From NCBI GenBank assembly GCA_018816555.1, contig JAHIVT010000039.1, positions 1 to 64,000 on the forward strand: a DNA stretch of 64,000 nt, given 5' to 3'. The notes under the pieces are model-generated. The model was not told the origin of the DNA. It made no database searches and saw only the letters and a list, made by a program, of their open reading frames with translations. A program made the position numbers and the translations under genes. The DNA comes from Pseudomonadota bacterium. Lineage in GTDB: Bacteria; Desulfobacterota; Desulfobulbia; Desulfobulbales; SURF-16. Shown here in pieces: positions 43,470 through 53,273 of the stretch. Every line of letters begins with the position of its first letter. Within the stretch, counting starts at the first letter, position 1.

Positions 43470-44354
43470 TTATAAATCAAGCAGTCGTTGCCAGAAAAAT
43501 TTAATATTTCCATCACTCTGGGCGACTTTGTCTTCTTGGGCAATAAACTTGGCAAGCTTGTGAAACATGGCGGATGCCGGGCAGTGAGGGGCGAGTTCCG
43601 TGACAAGACGTTGAGCCCTGACAGCCTGGGGAAGTTTTTTGTCATAGGGGATGTAGCCGAGATAATCAAGCGAAAGTGTTTCCAGGAAACGGTCGGCAAC
43701 AAGGGCGAGCTGCCGGAAAACGGCAACCGCCTCCTTTTCCGAATGGGCCGAATTGACCAGGATACGGAATTTTTTTACGTCATGGCGGGTGGAGAGGACC
43801 TTGATCATGGCATAAGCGTCGGTAAGAGATGTGGGTTCCGGCGTGAGAACGATCACGCGCTCCTCGGCAGCCAGGGTAAAATAGATGACATTTTTGTTGA
43901 TGCCTGCGGCGGTGTCTATCAGGAGGATATCGATATCTTCGCCCAGTTCTGACATTTCGGCGAGGAAGTAGAGCTTTTGCTCCTCGGTCAGGTCGGAGAG
44001 CTCGAGAATTCCCGAGCTTGCCGGCAGAATGGAGATGCCTCCCGGCCCTTTCACCAGGATTTCTTTCAGCGTTTTTTCGCCCAGAAAAACATGGTGCAGA
44101 TTATGGCGGGGGGTAAGTCCCAGCAGAACGTCCACATTGGCCAGGTTGAGATCCGCATCCAGCACCACGACTTTTTTCCCCAGTTGCGCCAGGCTGTAAG
44201 CCAGATTAACGACAATGTTGGTTTTGCCCACTCCTCCCTTGCCGCTGGTAACACAAATGACCCTGGGAACCTTTGCTGATGCCGACATGGCATAACGCCC
44301 GCGTGAGTTGTGATTCTGATCCATGATTTTTTCCAAGGTTTCTGCCTGATGCAT
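43470..44354 (-). CDS. flhG: Flagellar number regulator FlhG (MinD-like ATPase)
   Basis: A 294-aa SIMIBI ATPase. It has a deviant Walker A motif in CVTSGKGGVGKTNIVVNLA (about residues 34-52), LDADLNLANVDVLLGL (Walker A') and DILLIDTAAGI (Walker B). FlhG/FleN limits flagellar number and partners with FlhF, encoded immediately upstream (14-base gap). The N-terminal ~30 residues may carry the FlhF-activating segment (QAETLEKIM; inference). Confidence 0.9.
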   Translation of the reverse strand: MHQAETLEKIMDQNHNSRGRYAMSASAKVPRVICVTSGKGGVGKTNIVVNLAYSLAQLGKKVVVLDADLNLANVDVLLGLTPRHNLHHVFLGEKTLKEILVKGPGGISILPASSGILELSDLTEEQKLYFLAEMSELGEDIDILLIDTAAGINKNVIYFTLAAEERVIVLTPEPTSLTDAYAMIKVLSTRHDVKKFRILVNSAHSEKEAVAVFRQLALVADRFLETLSLDYLGYIPYDKKLPQAVRAQRLVTELAPHCPASAMFHKLAKFIAQEDKVAQSDGNIKFFWQRLLDL

Positions 44355-44368
44355 AGTAAGTTTCCTTA

Positions 44369-45523
44369 TTAAGAGCCGCTGGCGGAGTACGAATTTTCAT
44401 TGCCGAGAACGGCATTCCATCCCTGTTTGAACAGTTTTTCCAGGAAGGGTTTTGAGGCGATGATAAAATCTTCCGGTACCCTTTGCCCGGTTGCAATATA
44501 GGAGATGGGAATTTCAACTCCGGCAATCTGCTGGCACAGAGCTGCGTAGGCCCTTGTTTCATCCAGTTTTGTCAGGATAAGGCCTGTCGGCCCCAGAGAG
44601 GCATAGGCTTCGATGATGTGTTTCAGGTCTTCTTTCTTGGTGGTGGCGCTTAAAACAAGCTGCGGCTGGGTGCCCTCAATGTCAGAGAGCCAGCTGGCCA
44701 GTTCATCTATGTGCGCCATATCATACGGGCTCTTGCCCGCCGTATCAATGATGATGAGATCGCAATCGCGATGCCGGTCAACCGCCTTGCGCAAATCGTT
44801 CTTGCGCAGGACGATCTCGCAGGGGATCTGCATGATACGGGCGTAGGTTCTGATCTGATCGGTTGCGCCGATGCGGTAACAGTCCATGGAAAGAAGGGCC
44901 ACCTTGCAGTTTTCCCGTAATTTGTACCAGGCGGCAATTTTGGCCGAGGTGGTGGTCTTGCCTACCCCGGTTGGTCCTGTGAGCACCAGTATCACCGGCT
45001 CTTTTGCCTTGTTTATGGCCGGCGGCCTGATCTGCAGCTGCTCAATGAGCTGATTGCGCCAGCGGCTGACCTCTTCCGGGTCGGGACGTGTTTTGGCCTT
45101 GGGTAAAGGAGATACGACCGGCGGCTTCGGCTGATTTCTGGCAGGTGGTTCAATTCCCTTTTGGCGCAGGAGACTTGCAAAGCGCAGGCGAAGGTCATTG
45201 GCCTCAAAAGAGATTTCATTGTTCTTTGCCGGCTGCTGCGCTTTTTGCGGGGTTGCCTGGGAACCCTCGGCTTTTTTCCTGCGGAACGATTCATAGCCGT
45301 AAATTGCCGGTTGCCCGCCTGCCGGTGAGCCGGCACTGTTTTCTGAGGCAACGGCAATGGCTTCAAGGTCATAATCCATAGCCGCCACCACCTCATAACG
45401 CTGGTTGGCCGTGCCGGCATCAAGGGTTTTGTTGGCCAGGATAACGGCCTCTTCGCCGAGTTCTTTTTTAACCATGGCAAAGGCTGTTCTGCTGTCCGGT
45501 GCTTCGAATCTTTTTATACGCAT
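44369..45523 (-). CDS. flhF: Flagellar placement GTPase FlhF
   Basis: A 384-aa SRP-type GTPase. The N-terminal B domain begins RIKRFEAPDSRTAFAMVKKELGEEAVILANK, followed by a variable Lys/Pro-rich linker (about 75-140). The NG domain carries the P-loop LTGPTGVGKTTTSAKIAAWY (about 180-199), LLSMDCYRIGATDQIRTYA, IIIDTAGKSPYD and LTKLDET. It recruits the first flagellar parts to the cell pole. A small hairpin (AGAGCTT/AAGCTCT, 45547-45570) lies between it and flhA. Confidence 0.93.
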   Translation of the reverse strand: MRIKRFEAPDSRTAFAMVKKELGEEAVILANKTLDAGTANQRYEVVAAMDYDLEAIAVASENSAGSPAGGQPAIYGYESFRRKKAEGSQATPQKAQQPAKNNEISFEANDLRLRFASLLRQKGIEPPARNQPKPPVVSPLPKAKTRPDPEEVSRWRNQLIEQLQIRPPAINKAKEPVILVLTGPTGVGKTTTSAKIAAWYKLRENCKVALLSMDCYRIGATDQIRTYARIMQIPCEIVLRKNDLRKAVDRHRDCDLIIIDTAGKSPYDMAHIDELASWLSDIEGTQPQLVLSATTKKEDLKHIIEAYASLGPTGLILTKLDETRAYAALCQQIAGVEIPISYIATGQRVPEDFIIASKPFLEKLFKQGWNAVLGNENSYSASGS

Positions 45524-45584
45524 GAGTTCAGTCGCTAGTTTGCCTTAGAGCTTATTTGCGAACAAGCTCTTAGTTGGTTAACGG

Positions 45585-47693
45585 TTATTTTTTAGTTTTC
45601 ATATCAACAGTGCCCAGAGACTGGATCTTTGACTGGTTGGTCAGTTCATTATGGGACAATACCACCACCTGGGGCATAAATCTCTCTATAAGCCTGCGGA
45701 GATGGCGCCGCACCACCGGTGAGGTTATGACGATCGGCTGATAGCCTTCCTGGGCAATTTTATCCACATTGGTCTGGATTGCTTCGATTATTTTCTGGCC
45801 CAGATTCGGGTCAAGTGCGAGAAATGATCCCTGTTCCGTGGCTTGCACGGATTCACGGATAAGATCCTCGATCTGGGTGGTAAGTGTCAGAACCGACAGG
45901 GTGCCTGTTTCATCTGTCATGGTGCTGACGATGGAGCGGGACAGTTTCTGTCGCACATACTCGGTGAGAATTTCCGGATCTTTTCCCATGGGGGCATAGT
46001 CAGCCAGGGTTTCGACGATGGTCAGCAGATTTCTGATGGAAACCCGTTCCCGCAGCAGATTCTGCAGAACTTTCTGGAGTTTTCCCAAGGGGAGGAGCCC
46101 GGGCACCAGCTCTTCCACAACCTTTGGATGATTTTTCGCCAGATTGTCGAGAAGCTTCTGGGTATCCTGACGTCCCAGGAGTTCGTCCGCATGGGTGCGG
46201 AGGACCTCGGTCAGATGGGTGGCAACCACGGTGGAGGGGTCCACAACCGTGTAGCCGGCCAGCTGGGCCTCATCCTTTTTATCGTCGGCAATCCACAGGG
46301 CGGGCAGTTTGAAGGCGGGTTCCACCGTGGGAATTCCCTCAATCGTTCTTTTGGCGGCACCGGAGTCCATGGCCAGAAAGTAGCCCATCATCAGTTCACC
46401 CCGGGCAATTTCAACCCCTTTGAGCAGCAGTACATATTCATCGGGTTTAATCTGCAGGTTATCCCGGACATGCAAGGGGGGGATGATAAGGCCCATGTCA
46501 ATGGCAAACTGGCGGCGGATTCCCCGAATACGTTCCAGCAGATCACCCTCCTGGGATTCATCCACCAGGGGAATCAGGCCGTAGCCCACCTCAAGTTCCA
46601 GGGTGTCAAGGGGAAGCAGTGCTTCCACCGTTTCGGGCGAACCCAGGGGCGGGGCTGTTTCCTTTCTTTTTTCCGCGGCAATTTCATCTTCTGTCAGTTC
46701 GGCGGCCATTGACTGAAAGGCAATCCAGGCAAGCCATCCCATGCCTACACCAAGGATGAGAAAGGGGATGTGGGGCAGGCCGGGGATCAGGCCGAAAATC
46801 AAGATGATGCCGGAAGACACGGCCAGGGCCTGGGGCTGCCTGCCGAACTGTTTGATCAGCTCCTTGCCCATGCTGTCTTCGGATGCGGCACGGCTGACAA
46901 TGATACCGGCTGAGGTGGAAATGATCAGCGATGGTATCTGAGAAACAAGCCCATCACCGATGGTCAGCAGGGTATATGTTTCAGCAGCCTGGGCGATGGC
47001 CATTTTCTGCAGAAAGATGCCGATGAAAAGTCCGCCCAGGATATTGATGATCATGATGACGATACTGGCAACCGCCTCACCGCGGACAAATTTGCTGGCA
47101 CCATCCATGGAGCCGTAAAACTCGGATTGCTGGCTGATCTCCGCCCTTCTTTTTTTGGCCATTTCCTCATTGATGAGGCCGGCGTTGAGGTCGGCGTCAA
47201 TGGCCATCTGCTTGCCCGGCATGGCGTCCAAAGTGAATCTGGCCGCAACTTCAGCGATACGGCCGGAGCCTTTGGTGATAACGATGAAGTTGATGAGCAC
47301 CATGATGAGAAAGATGATGAGTCCCACCGCAAAGCTCCCGCCCACAACAAAGTTGCCGAATGACTGGATAACCTTGCCCACGGCACCGGGCCCTTCGTGG
47401 CCATGGAGCAGAATAAGCCGGGTTGAGGCGATATTGAGCGACAATCGGTAGAGGGTGGTCAGCAGCAGCAGGGAGGGAAAGGCGGAAAATTCCAACGGGT
47501 CTGTGTTGTACATGGACATCAGCAGAATAACCAGGCTCATGGTGATGCCGAGGGACAGGAGCAGGTCAAGCATCATGGTGGGCAGCGGCAGGATCATGAC
47601 CATCAGGATGCCCACAAGGCCTACCGCCACCAGGAGGCTTGACGGTTCGATGTTGATGGCTGCTAGTCCGAGTCTGTCAGTTTTTTCCGCCAT
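45585..47693 (-). CDS. flhA: Flagellar export gate protein FlhA
   Basis: A 702-aa protein of normal length. The N-terminal half has eight transmembrane helices and the FHIPEP cytoplasmic loop (GSGRIAEVAARFTLDAMPGKQMAIDADLNAG region, about residues 140-170). The C-terminal ~350 residues form the cytosolic nonameric ring that docks export substrates. It couples proton motive force to type III export. It follows flhB with a 72-base gap. Confidence 0.96.
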   Translation of the reverse strand: MAEKTDRLGLAAINIEPSSLLVAVGLVGILMVMILPLPTMMLDLLLSLGITMSLVILLMSMYNTDPLEFSAFPSLLLLTTLYRLSLNIASTRLILLHGHEGPGAVGKVIQSFGNFVVGGSFAVGLIIFLIMVLINFIVITKGSGRIAEVAARFTLDAMPGKQMAIDADLNAGLINEEMAKKRRAEISQQSEFYGSMDGASKFVRGEAVASIVIMIINILGGLFIGIFLQKMAIAQAAETYTLLTIGDGLVSQIPSLIISTSAGIIVSRAASEDSMGKELIKQFGRQPQALAVSSGIILIFGLIPGLPHIPFLILGVGMGWLAWIAFQSMAAELTEDEIAAEKRKETAPPLGSPETVEALLPLDTLELEVGYGLIPLVDESQEGDLLERIRGIRRQFAIDMGLIIPPLHVRDNLQIKPDEYVLLLKGVEIARGELMMGYFLAMDSGAAKRTIEGIPTVEPAFKLPALWIADDKKDEAQLAGYTVVDPSTVVATHLTEVLRTHADELLGRQDTQKLLDNLAKNHPKVVEELVPGLLPLGKLQKVLQNLLRERVSIRNLLTIVETLADYAPMGKDPEILTEYVRQKLSRSIVSTMTDETGTLSVLTLTTQIEDLIRESVQATEQGSFLALDPNLGQKIIEAIQTNVDKIAQEGYQPIVITSPVVRRHLRRLIERFMPQVVVLSHNELTNQSKIQSLGTVDMKTKK

Positions 47694-47765
47694 GGTTCAC
47701 ATTGGGTATAAGGTTAAAGTTGCTGATTCAAAGTTGTTGCGTGGCAACTCTTTTTCAAATCTGTT

Positions 47766-48836
47766 TTACGCGCTTTTCTTTTTAAGCCCGTAGACATAGG
47801 CCAGGATCTCCGCCACTGCCTGGAAGAGGTTCTCCGGAATCTGTTCGTTTATCTCAACCGCTTTATAAAGGGCCTGGGCCAGAGGCTTATCTTCAACAAT
47901 CGGGATGTTATGGGCCCGGGCCACTTCCTTGATTTTTCCGGCAATGACGCCCGCTCCCTTGGCAATCACCGTCGGCGCGATCATGGTTTCCTTGTCATAG
48001 GCCAGGGCGAGGGCCAGGTGCGTCGGGTTGGTGATGATGACATCGGCCTTTGGTACTTCCGTCATCATGCGTTTGCGGGCCATCTGCATCTGGATGGAGC
48101 GGATCCGTCCTTTGACATGGGGGTCACCTTCCGTCATTTTTGCCTCTTCTTTCACTTCCTGTTTGGTCATCTTCATTTTCGTCATGAACTGCCAGCGTTG
48201 AAAGGCATAGTCCAAAGCGGCCAAGACGGCGATGATGAGTGCTGCTTTCAGGAAAATCCAGAATGAAACCTTGGCATAAAAAACCAGGATGGCATAGGCA
48301 TCCTGGTCCATGAGGGGCGCGATGCCGGCCAGGTTTTTCATGATTTCTTTATAGGCCACAAAGCCGACTATGGCCAGCTTGGCGATTGACTTGACTGTAT
48401 TTGCCAGGGTCTGCAGAGAAAAGATACGGCCGAACCCTTTGATCGGATCAATTTTCTCCATCTTTGGCTCTATTTTTTCCGTGGTAAAGATCACGCCGAC
48501 CTGGGCATAATTGGCAACAAGTGCGGTGATGAACAGGATGAGCATAAGCGGCCCGGTGAGAAGAGCGAAGTCTTGCATGGACTCCCTGGTGATCACCGTC
48601 ATGTTGCCCGGTATAATATTAATCGTATGCAGATGGGTGAGATAATGGCGCAGCAGGTTGAGAAAATTCTCCAGCATATAGCCGCTGAGCAGGTAGATGG
48701 TCAGCAGCCCCATCAGCAGAACCGCGGCTGATGGAATCTCCATGCTTTTTGCCACATCACCTTTTTTCCGGGCGTCCTGGAGTCTTCTGGCGGTTGGTTC
48801 TTCGGTTTTTTCCTGGCCGCTCTGTTCTTCAGCCAT
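47766..48836 (-). CDS. flhB: Flagellar export switch protein FlhB
   Basis: A 356-aa protein with four transmembrane helices and a cytosolic domain bearing the autocleavage site NPTH (in DVIITNPTHLALAL, about residue 270). Cleavage switches export from rod/hook to filament substrates. The N terminus EKTEEPTARRLQDARKKGDVAKS is characteristic. It sits three bases after fliR. Confidence 0.96.
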   Translation of the reverse strand: MAEEQSGQEKTEEPTARRLQDARKKGDVAKSMEIPSAAVLLMGLLTIYLLSGYMLENFLNLLRHYLTHLHTINIIPGNMTVITRESMQDFALLTGPLMLILFITALVANYAQVGVIFTTEKIEPKMEKIDPIKGFGRIFSLQTLANTVKSIAKLAIVGFVAYKEIMKNLAGIAPLMDQDAYAILVFYAKVSFWIFLKAALIIAVLAALDYAFQRWQFMTKMKMTKQEVKEEAKMTEGDPHVKGRIRSIQMQMARKRMMTEVPKADVIITNPTHLALALAYDKETMIAPTVIAKGAGVIAGKIKEVARAHNIPIVEDKPLAQALYKAVEINEQIPENLFQAVAEILAYVYGLKKKSA

Positions 48837-48839
48837 CTG

Positions 48840-49631
48840 TTATCCTCCCAAGCCTTGGGCAAGTTTGGGCAGAATTCTCCCCAGCATGTCGAACTGGCTG
48901 ATCATGAGAGGGAGAAAATAACCAAGGGACAAGCCGACAAAAATAAAACCCACCCCGATATTAAGCGGCATGCCCACAATGAGAATGGGAATCTGCGGCA
49001 CGGTTTTGGCGATGATGCCCATGGCGATGTGGGAAAAGAAAACAGCTGCCGAGGCCGGGGCCATAATCTTGACGGACATCAAAAACATTCTTCCGGCACC
49101 CTGCATCATGCCCTCAAAGGTGGCCTGGCTGACATGCAGGGTTCCCGGTTCAACCCACCGGAAACTTTCCTGTAGGGTTCTGATATAGAGATGATGTCCG
49201 TCAATGCCTAAAAAGATGAGAATGGCAATGAGGTTCCAGAATTGGCCGATCAGTGAGACCTGGGTACCGAACTGGGGGTCCATGACCCCGGCCATGCCCA
49301 TACCCATCTGAATGCCCACCATCTGGCCGGCAATCTGCACAGCGTCAAAAATCAGGCGGGCAAACACCGCCAGTATGCCGGCAAAGCATACCTCGCTAGC
49401 CATGAAGATGAGAAAACCGAGCATCGTTGTCGGCAGTTGTCCGGCATGGACCGGGACAACAGGCAGCAGGACCAGGGAGGTGGCCACCGTCAGCAGAATC
49501 TTGATTTGGGCAGGAACATTGCGCGAACCGGTAATCGGCATGAAAAAAAGCAAGGGCCCCACTCTGATCATGATAATGACCAGGGCCAGGAATTGATTCA
49601 GTGTCCAGTTCAGCAAATTGGCATCAACCAT
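48840..49631 (-). CDS. fliR: Flagellar biosynthesis protein FliR
   Basis: A 263-aa membrane protein of the export gate. Recognisable segments are FMPITGSRNVPAQIKILLTVATSLVLLPV, the MVGIQMGMGMAGVMDPQFGTQVSLIGQF motif and the C-terminal PQIPILIVGMPLNIGVGF. With FliP and FliQ it forms the helical 5:4:1 pore (family knowledge). Confidence 0.95.
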   Translation of the reverse strand: MVDANLLNWTLNQFLALVIIMIRVGPLLFFMPITGSRNVPAQIKILLTVATSLVLLPVVPVHAGQLPTTMLGFLIFMASEVCFAGILAVFARLIFDAVQIAGQMVGIQMGMGMAGVMDPQFGTQVSLIGQFWNLIAILIFLGIDGHHLYIRTLQESFRWVEPGTLHVSQATFEGMMQGAGRMFLMSVKIMAPASAAVFFSHIAMGIIAKTVPQIPILIVGMPLNIGVGFIFVGLSLGYFLPLMISQFDMLGRILPKLAQGLGG

Positions 49632-49644
49632 CTTTGTCTCCCCG

Positions 49645-49914
49645 TCATCTGATGAGATTCGGGATGCTGAGAAAGAGATCCTGGGTGTAATCGGTCATTT
49701 TGATCAGCATCCAGGAGGAAAAAAAGAGCAGGGCAAGCATGACCGCAACGATTTTGGGCACAAAGGTCAGGGTCATTTCCTGAATCTGGGTGGTGGCCTG
49801 GAAAATGGCGATCAGCAGGCCCACCGCCATACCAACCAGCAGCAGCGGGGCGGAGAGCAGCAGGGCCAGGGTGATGGCATTCTGACCTAATGTGACGGCT
49901 TGCATGGGAACCAT
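49645..49914 (-). CDS. fliQ: Flagellar biosynthesis protein FliQ
   Basis: An 89-aa, two-helix protein of the export gate, full length. The central segment LLVGMAVGLLIAIFQATTQIQEMTLTFVPKI is diagnostic. It is placed between fliP (two bases away) and fliR. Confidence 0.95.
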   Translation of the reverse strand: MVPMQAVTLGQNAITLALLLSAPLLLVGMAVGLLIAIFQATTQIQEMTLTFVPKIVAVMLALLFFSSWMLIKMTDYTQDLFLSIPNLIR

Positions 49915-49916
49915 AG

Positions 49917-50666
49917 CTATACTCCAAAACTTTTAACCAGCGAACCGACGATGAGATACCACCCGTCAACCAGAACGAAAAGAAGCAGTTTAAAGGGCAG
50001 AGAAACCATGACCGGGGGCAGCATCATCATACCCATGGAGAGCAGGACGCTGGCAACTACCATGTCAATGACCAGAAAGGGCAGAAAGAGGATGAAGCCT
50101 ATCTGGAAGGCGGTTTTCAGCTCACTGATGACAAAGGCGGGCATCAGTATCGTGGTGGGGACCTCGTCCTTGTTGGCAGGTTTCTGCATTTTGGCGATGC
50201 CGAGAAAAAGGGCGAGATCCTTTTCCCTTGTCTGTTTGAACATAAAAGCGCGCAGGGGCTTAATGCCTTGGGTAAAGGCCTGCTGCAGATCAATTTGTTG
50301 ATTCATGTACGGCGTGACCGCTGTCTCGTTCATTTCTTTCAGGACCGGGGTCATGATGAAAATGGTCAGAAACAGGGAAAGGCCTATGAGCAGCTGGGCA
50401 GGGGGCATCTGCTGCGTACCCAGGGCATTTCTCAGAAAGGAGAAGGCAACGACAAGTCTGGTGAAACAGGTGGTCATTAATATAATGGCCGGGGCAATGG
50501 ACAAAACGGTGAAAATGAGCAGGATCTCGATGAGTACGGAAACCTGTTTGGGGTCGTTGGTATCCGCCATGCCGATCTGTACCGTCGGCAGGGTGACGGC
50601 CTGGCAGTCCACCGTTACCATGAGCAGCAAAAGCAAAGGAGCGAGCAGCAGCAGAAATTTTTTCAT
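49917..50666 (-). CDS. fliP: Flagellar biosynthesis protein FliP
   Basis: A 249-aa protein with a cleavable signal peptide (MKKFLLLLAPLLLLLMVTVDCQA) and then the gate domain: SIAPAIILMTTCFTRLVVAFSFLRNALGTQQMPPAQ, FVISELKTAFQIGFILFLPFLVIDMVVASVL and SMGMMMLPPVMVSLPFKLLLF. It overlaps fliO by four bases. Confidence 0.96.
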   Translation of the reverse strand: MKKFLLLLAPLLLLLMVTVDCQAVTLPTVQIGMADTNDPKQVSVLIEILLIFTVLSIAPAIILMTTCFTRLVVAFSFLRNALGTQQMPPAQLLIGLSLFLTIFIMTPVLKEMNETAVTPYMNQQIDLQQAFTQGIKPLRAFMFKQTREKDLALFLGIAKMQKPANKDEVPTTILMPAFVISELKTAFQIGFILFLPFLVIDMVVASVLLSMGMMMLPPVMVSLPFKLLLFVLVDGWYLIVGSLVKSFGV

Positions 50667-51169
50667 TGGCCGCCCCTTTTGACCACCTTGGAGAGCAGGG
50701 TGGCGAAAGATGTCTGCTGAGGGCTTTCTTCCTGGCTTTCATGGACTTGGGTTGCGCCCGTCTCAAGTTTGGTAAGCATGGTGATCTGCTGGTCAGTAAT
50801 GCCAAGAGCCAGGGTTTGATCTGCCACCTGCACCACGGCGACATACTTTTTCGGGGCGATCATCTTTGTATCGATGATGCTGATAAGCCTTCCCTGTCGC
50901 AGCCCTGCCCGGCTCAGACCGAGTTTTCTGAACCAGACGGCAAGCAGCAGCATGATCCCCACCGTCAGTATCAGGGCGCCCGTTACCTTCATGATGGTAA
51001 GGGCAAGCGAGGTTGTCTGGGCAATATCCAGCACCGGGTCGGTTACCGATTTTACTGCCGGTTCGTCCGCCGCCCAGGCGGGTATGGTGGAAACCGCCAG
51101 GGTTACCAGCATTGCCCGGAGCATCCGTCCGGTTCTCTGTGCTGATCTGTGCAGAATGGAACCTCTCAT
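50663..51169 (-). CDS. fliO: Flagellar biosynthesis protein FliO
   Basis: A 168-aa protein. It has an N-terminal signal-like segment ending IPAWA, one transmembrane helix (about residues 62-84; VTGALILTVGIMLLLAVWF) and a cytoplasmic domain with LISIIDTKMIAPKKYVAVVQVADQTLALGIT, the FliO pattern. It assists FliP assembly. The start is ATG 51169; the frame is open upstream to 51193 without a better site. Confidence 0.85.
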   Translation of the reverse strand: MRGSILHRSAQRTGRMLRAMLVTLAVSTIPAWAADEPAVKSVTDPVLDIAQTTSLALTIMKVTGALILTVGIMLLLAVWFRKLGLSRAGLRQGRLISIIDTKMIAPKKYVAVVQVADQTLALGITDQQITMLTKLETGATQVHESQEESPQQTSFATLLSKVVKRGGQ

Positions 51170-51220
51170 AAGTCTCAACCCAATCAATACCATGAAGTGG
51201 AAGGGAAAGTTGATCAGCTT

Positions 51221-51658
51221 CTATGCCATGTTTTTAATGCGGTCCGCCTGGCTGATTATTTCCGTGATCCGCACGCCGAACCGGTCATTGACCACAATGA
51301 CCTCGCCTTTGCCCAGCAGCTTTCTGTTGACATATATTTCCACCGGTTCACCGGCCGCTTTGTCCAGTTCGACCACCGACCCCTGGGTCAACTGCAGCAT
51401 CTTGTCGATGATCATGCTGGTGCGCCCCAGTTCCACCGTGACATCCAGCGGGATGTCCAGCAGAAAATCAAGGTTGTGGCTGGAGGTATGGGGGGCGCCG
51501 CTATCCTCAAGTTCATTGAAGCTGGCGGGTCGGGAGTCTGCCCCGTTTTTGGCCAGGGTGTCCCAGTCGTCTCCGCCGGCGGCATCAGCAGCTCCGTTTT
51601 TCGGCTTCGCCTCTTCCAGGGCGTTTGCCCAAGCATCATCCAAAGATTCATCAGCCAT
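51221..51658 (-). CDS. fliN: Flagellar motor switch protein FliN
   Basis: A 145-aa C-ring protein. The C-terminal SpoA domain (about 68-145) contains FLLDIPLDVTVELGRTSMIIDKMLQLTQGSVVELDKAAGEPVEIYVN and ends KGEVIVVNDRFGVRITEII. The N-terminal ~60 residues are Ala/Glu-rich and probably flexible. The start is ATG 51658 after GGAGA, not the upstream in-frame start at 51691. Confidence 0.95.
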   Translation of the reverse strand: MADESLDDAWANALEEAKPKNGAADAAGGDDWDTLAKNGADSRPASFNELEDSGAPHTSSHNLDFLLDIPLDVTVELGRTSMIIDKMLQLTQGSVVELDKAAGEPVEIYVNRKLLGKGEVIVVNDRFGVRITEIISQADRIKNMA

Positions 51659-51671
51659 TTCCGTTTCTCCG

Positions 51672-52661
51672 TTAATCTCTTTCCCGGTCAAAAACCTTGC
51701 GTTTGATTAAAAAGGCCTTGTTGCCCCGGTGAATTCCGGGTGATCCCATATATTTTCTGATGCCGCCGACAAAGGCCGGCAGCATTTCATCTTTTCTTTT
51801 ATCAAGCTGGATAATATCCCCCACATCCAGGCTGAGAATGTCTCCGGCAGGGAGGATTGTCCTGCCCAATTCGGCCCTGAAGTCAACGGAAACACTTTTT
51901 ATATTTTCGGTGAGTATCCGTTTGAGACTGATGTCCTCGTCACTCTGCTCCCGCTGGAAAGTGGTCATCAGCTTCTGTTTGACGGATTCCAGGTTGGTGA
52001 GCGGGATGCAGGCGGTAATGCTGCCCACTGCCCGGTCCATATCCACTTCGTAGCGATTAATGATGACCACGTCTTCAGGTTCGCAGATTTTGGCGAATTG
52101 CGGGTTGATTTCGCTGCGAATATGCTGAACCTTGATGGGCTGCAGCGAGTACCATGCCTTTTCCAGATCACTGAGGATGAGGTTGACAATGCGCTGGATC
52201 AGCCGCTGCTCAATGCCGGTGAAATCCCGCCCCTCAATCCTTACATTTCGGGTGCCGCTGCCGCCCAGAAAGCTTTCCACAAAGGCGAAGACCAGTTTCG
52301 GCTCAATGACGAACAGGGCGTGGCCGCGAAAAGGATCCATTTTAAAGATCTGCAGACTGCTGGGCACCGGCAGGGTACGGACAAAGGCGCCGAAGCGTTC
52401 CAGTTCCATGGGAACCGCGGTGATATCCAGGATGCGTCGCAGCGAGGCGGAGATCGATGACCGGATGGAACGAAGAAACACATCGTTGATTGCCTCCATG
52501 GCCGGCATTTTGATCTGGACGATACGTTCCTGCCGGGTGAAATCATAGGAAGAGTATTCGAGGGCCTCCTCGTCAAGCTGCTCTTCCGGTTCTTCAATGT
52601 CGCCCCCTGCAATTCCCTTTAATAGGGCGTCAACTTCGTCTTGGCTGAGGATTTGTTCCAT
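51672..52661 (-). CDS. fliM: Flagellar motor switch protein FliM
   Basis: A 329-aa C-ring protein. The N-terminal CheY-P-binding peptide (ILSQDEVDALLKGI) is present, followed by the CheC-like middle domain (FVRTLPVPSSLQIFKMDPFRGHALFVIEPKLVFAFVESFLGG) and the C-terminal SpoA domain (GRTILPAGDILSLDVGDIIQLDK). It should respond to the CheY encoded at 41892-42272. Confidence 0.96.
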   Translation of the reverse strand: MEQILSQDEVDALLKGIAGGDIEEPEEQLDEEALEYSSYDFTRQERIVQIKMPAMEAINDVFLRSIRSSISASLRRILDITAVPMELERFGAFVRTLPVPSSLQIFKMDPFRGHALFVIEPKLVFAFVESFLGGSGTRNVRIEGRDFTGIEQRLIQRIVNLILSDLEKAWYSLQPIKVQHIRSEINPQFAKICEPEDVVIINRYEVDMDRAVGSITACIPLTNLESVKQKLMTTFQREQSDEDISLKRILTENIKSVSVDFRAELGRTILPAGDILSLDVGDIIQLDKRKDEMLPAFVGGIRKYMGSPGIHRGNKAFLIKRKVFDRERD

Positions 52662-52715
52662 GGAGATCTATAGGCTTTCAGTTAGTGGCAAAATGCCGGT
52701 TCTGTTGTGGATGCA

Positions 52716-53216
52716 TTACTGCACGACGAATTCGGAAAAGTAGATATTTTTGACTTTGTCGGGACGAGTTACCCGGTTGAAACGTTCGAGAAGCTCATCC
52801 CTGATGCGCAGTTTGCCCTCCGGCGTCATCACCTCTTCAAAGGAGAGGCTGGTCAGCATCATGATCACGAGGTCCCTGAGCTTGGGCGTTACCTTCTGCA
52901 CTCTCTCCGACGCCTCCAGTGTGTCAAGCTCCAGGCTGATTTTCATTTTCAGGTAGCGGTTTCCCTTCGGGTCGGCCAGATTGACCACAAAAGGCTCCAG
53001 GGTGACGATTTCGCCCACGGTTTCAGGCATGTCTGCCGGGTTGACCGGGACCGGCACGGCCGGTGGCGGCTTCGGGGCCAGAAACTGGGTGTAGGCGAAA
53101 TAGCCGCCGGCGCCCAGAAGGAGGATGGCCACTCCCAGAATAATAAAGAGAATTTTTTTGGACTTCTTGGTGGGCTCTACCGTCCCTTCTCCGGCCTTGG
53201 CCTGCTCATCTGCCAT
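52716..53216 (-). CDS. fliL: Flagellar basal body-associated protein FliL
   Basis: A 166-aa single-pass membrane protein. It has a Lys-rich cytoplasmic N terminus, a helix at about 21-43 and a periplasmic domain (VGEIVTLEPFVVNLADPKGNRYLKMKISLEL, then LRDLVIMMLTSLSFEEVMTPEGKLRIRDELL and VKNIYFSEFVVQ), typical of stator-associated FliL. It is the first gene of the flagellar operon, behind a sigma-54-like site. Confidence 0.95.
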   Translation of the reverse strand: MADEQAKAGEGTVEPTKKSKKILFIILGVAILLLGAGGYFAYTQFLAPKPPPAVPVPVNPADMPETVGEIVTLEPFVVNLADPKGNRYLKMKISLELDTLEASERVQKVTPKLRDLVIMMLTSLSFEEVMTPEGKLRIRDELLERFNRVTRPDKVKNIYFSEFVVQ

Positions 53217-53273
53217 TGTATTGTCTCCCCAAAAAGAAAAAATCAGATGTTATAGTTGTCTGTCCATGCCCAC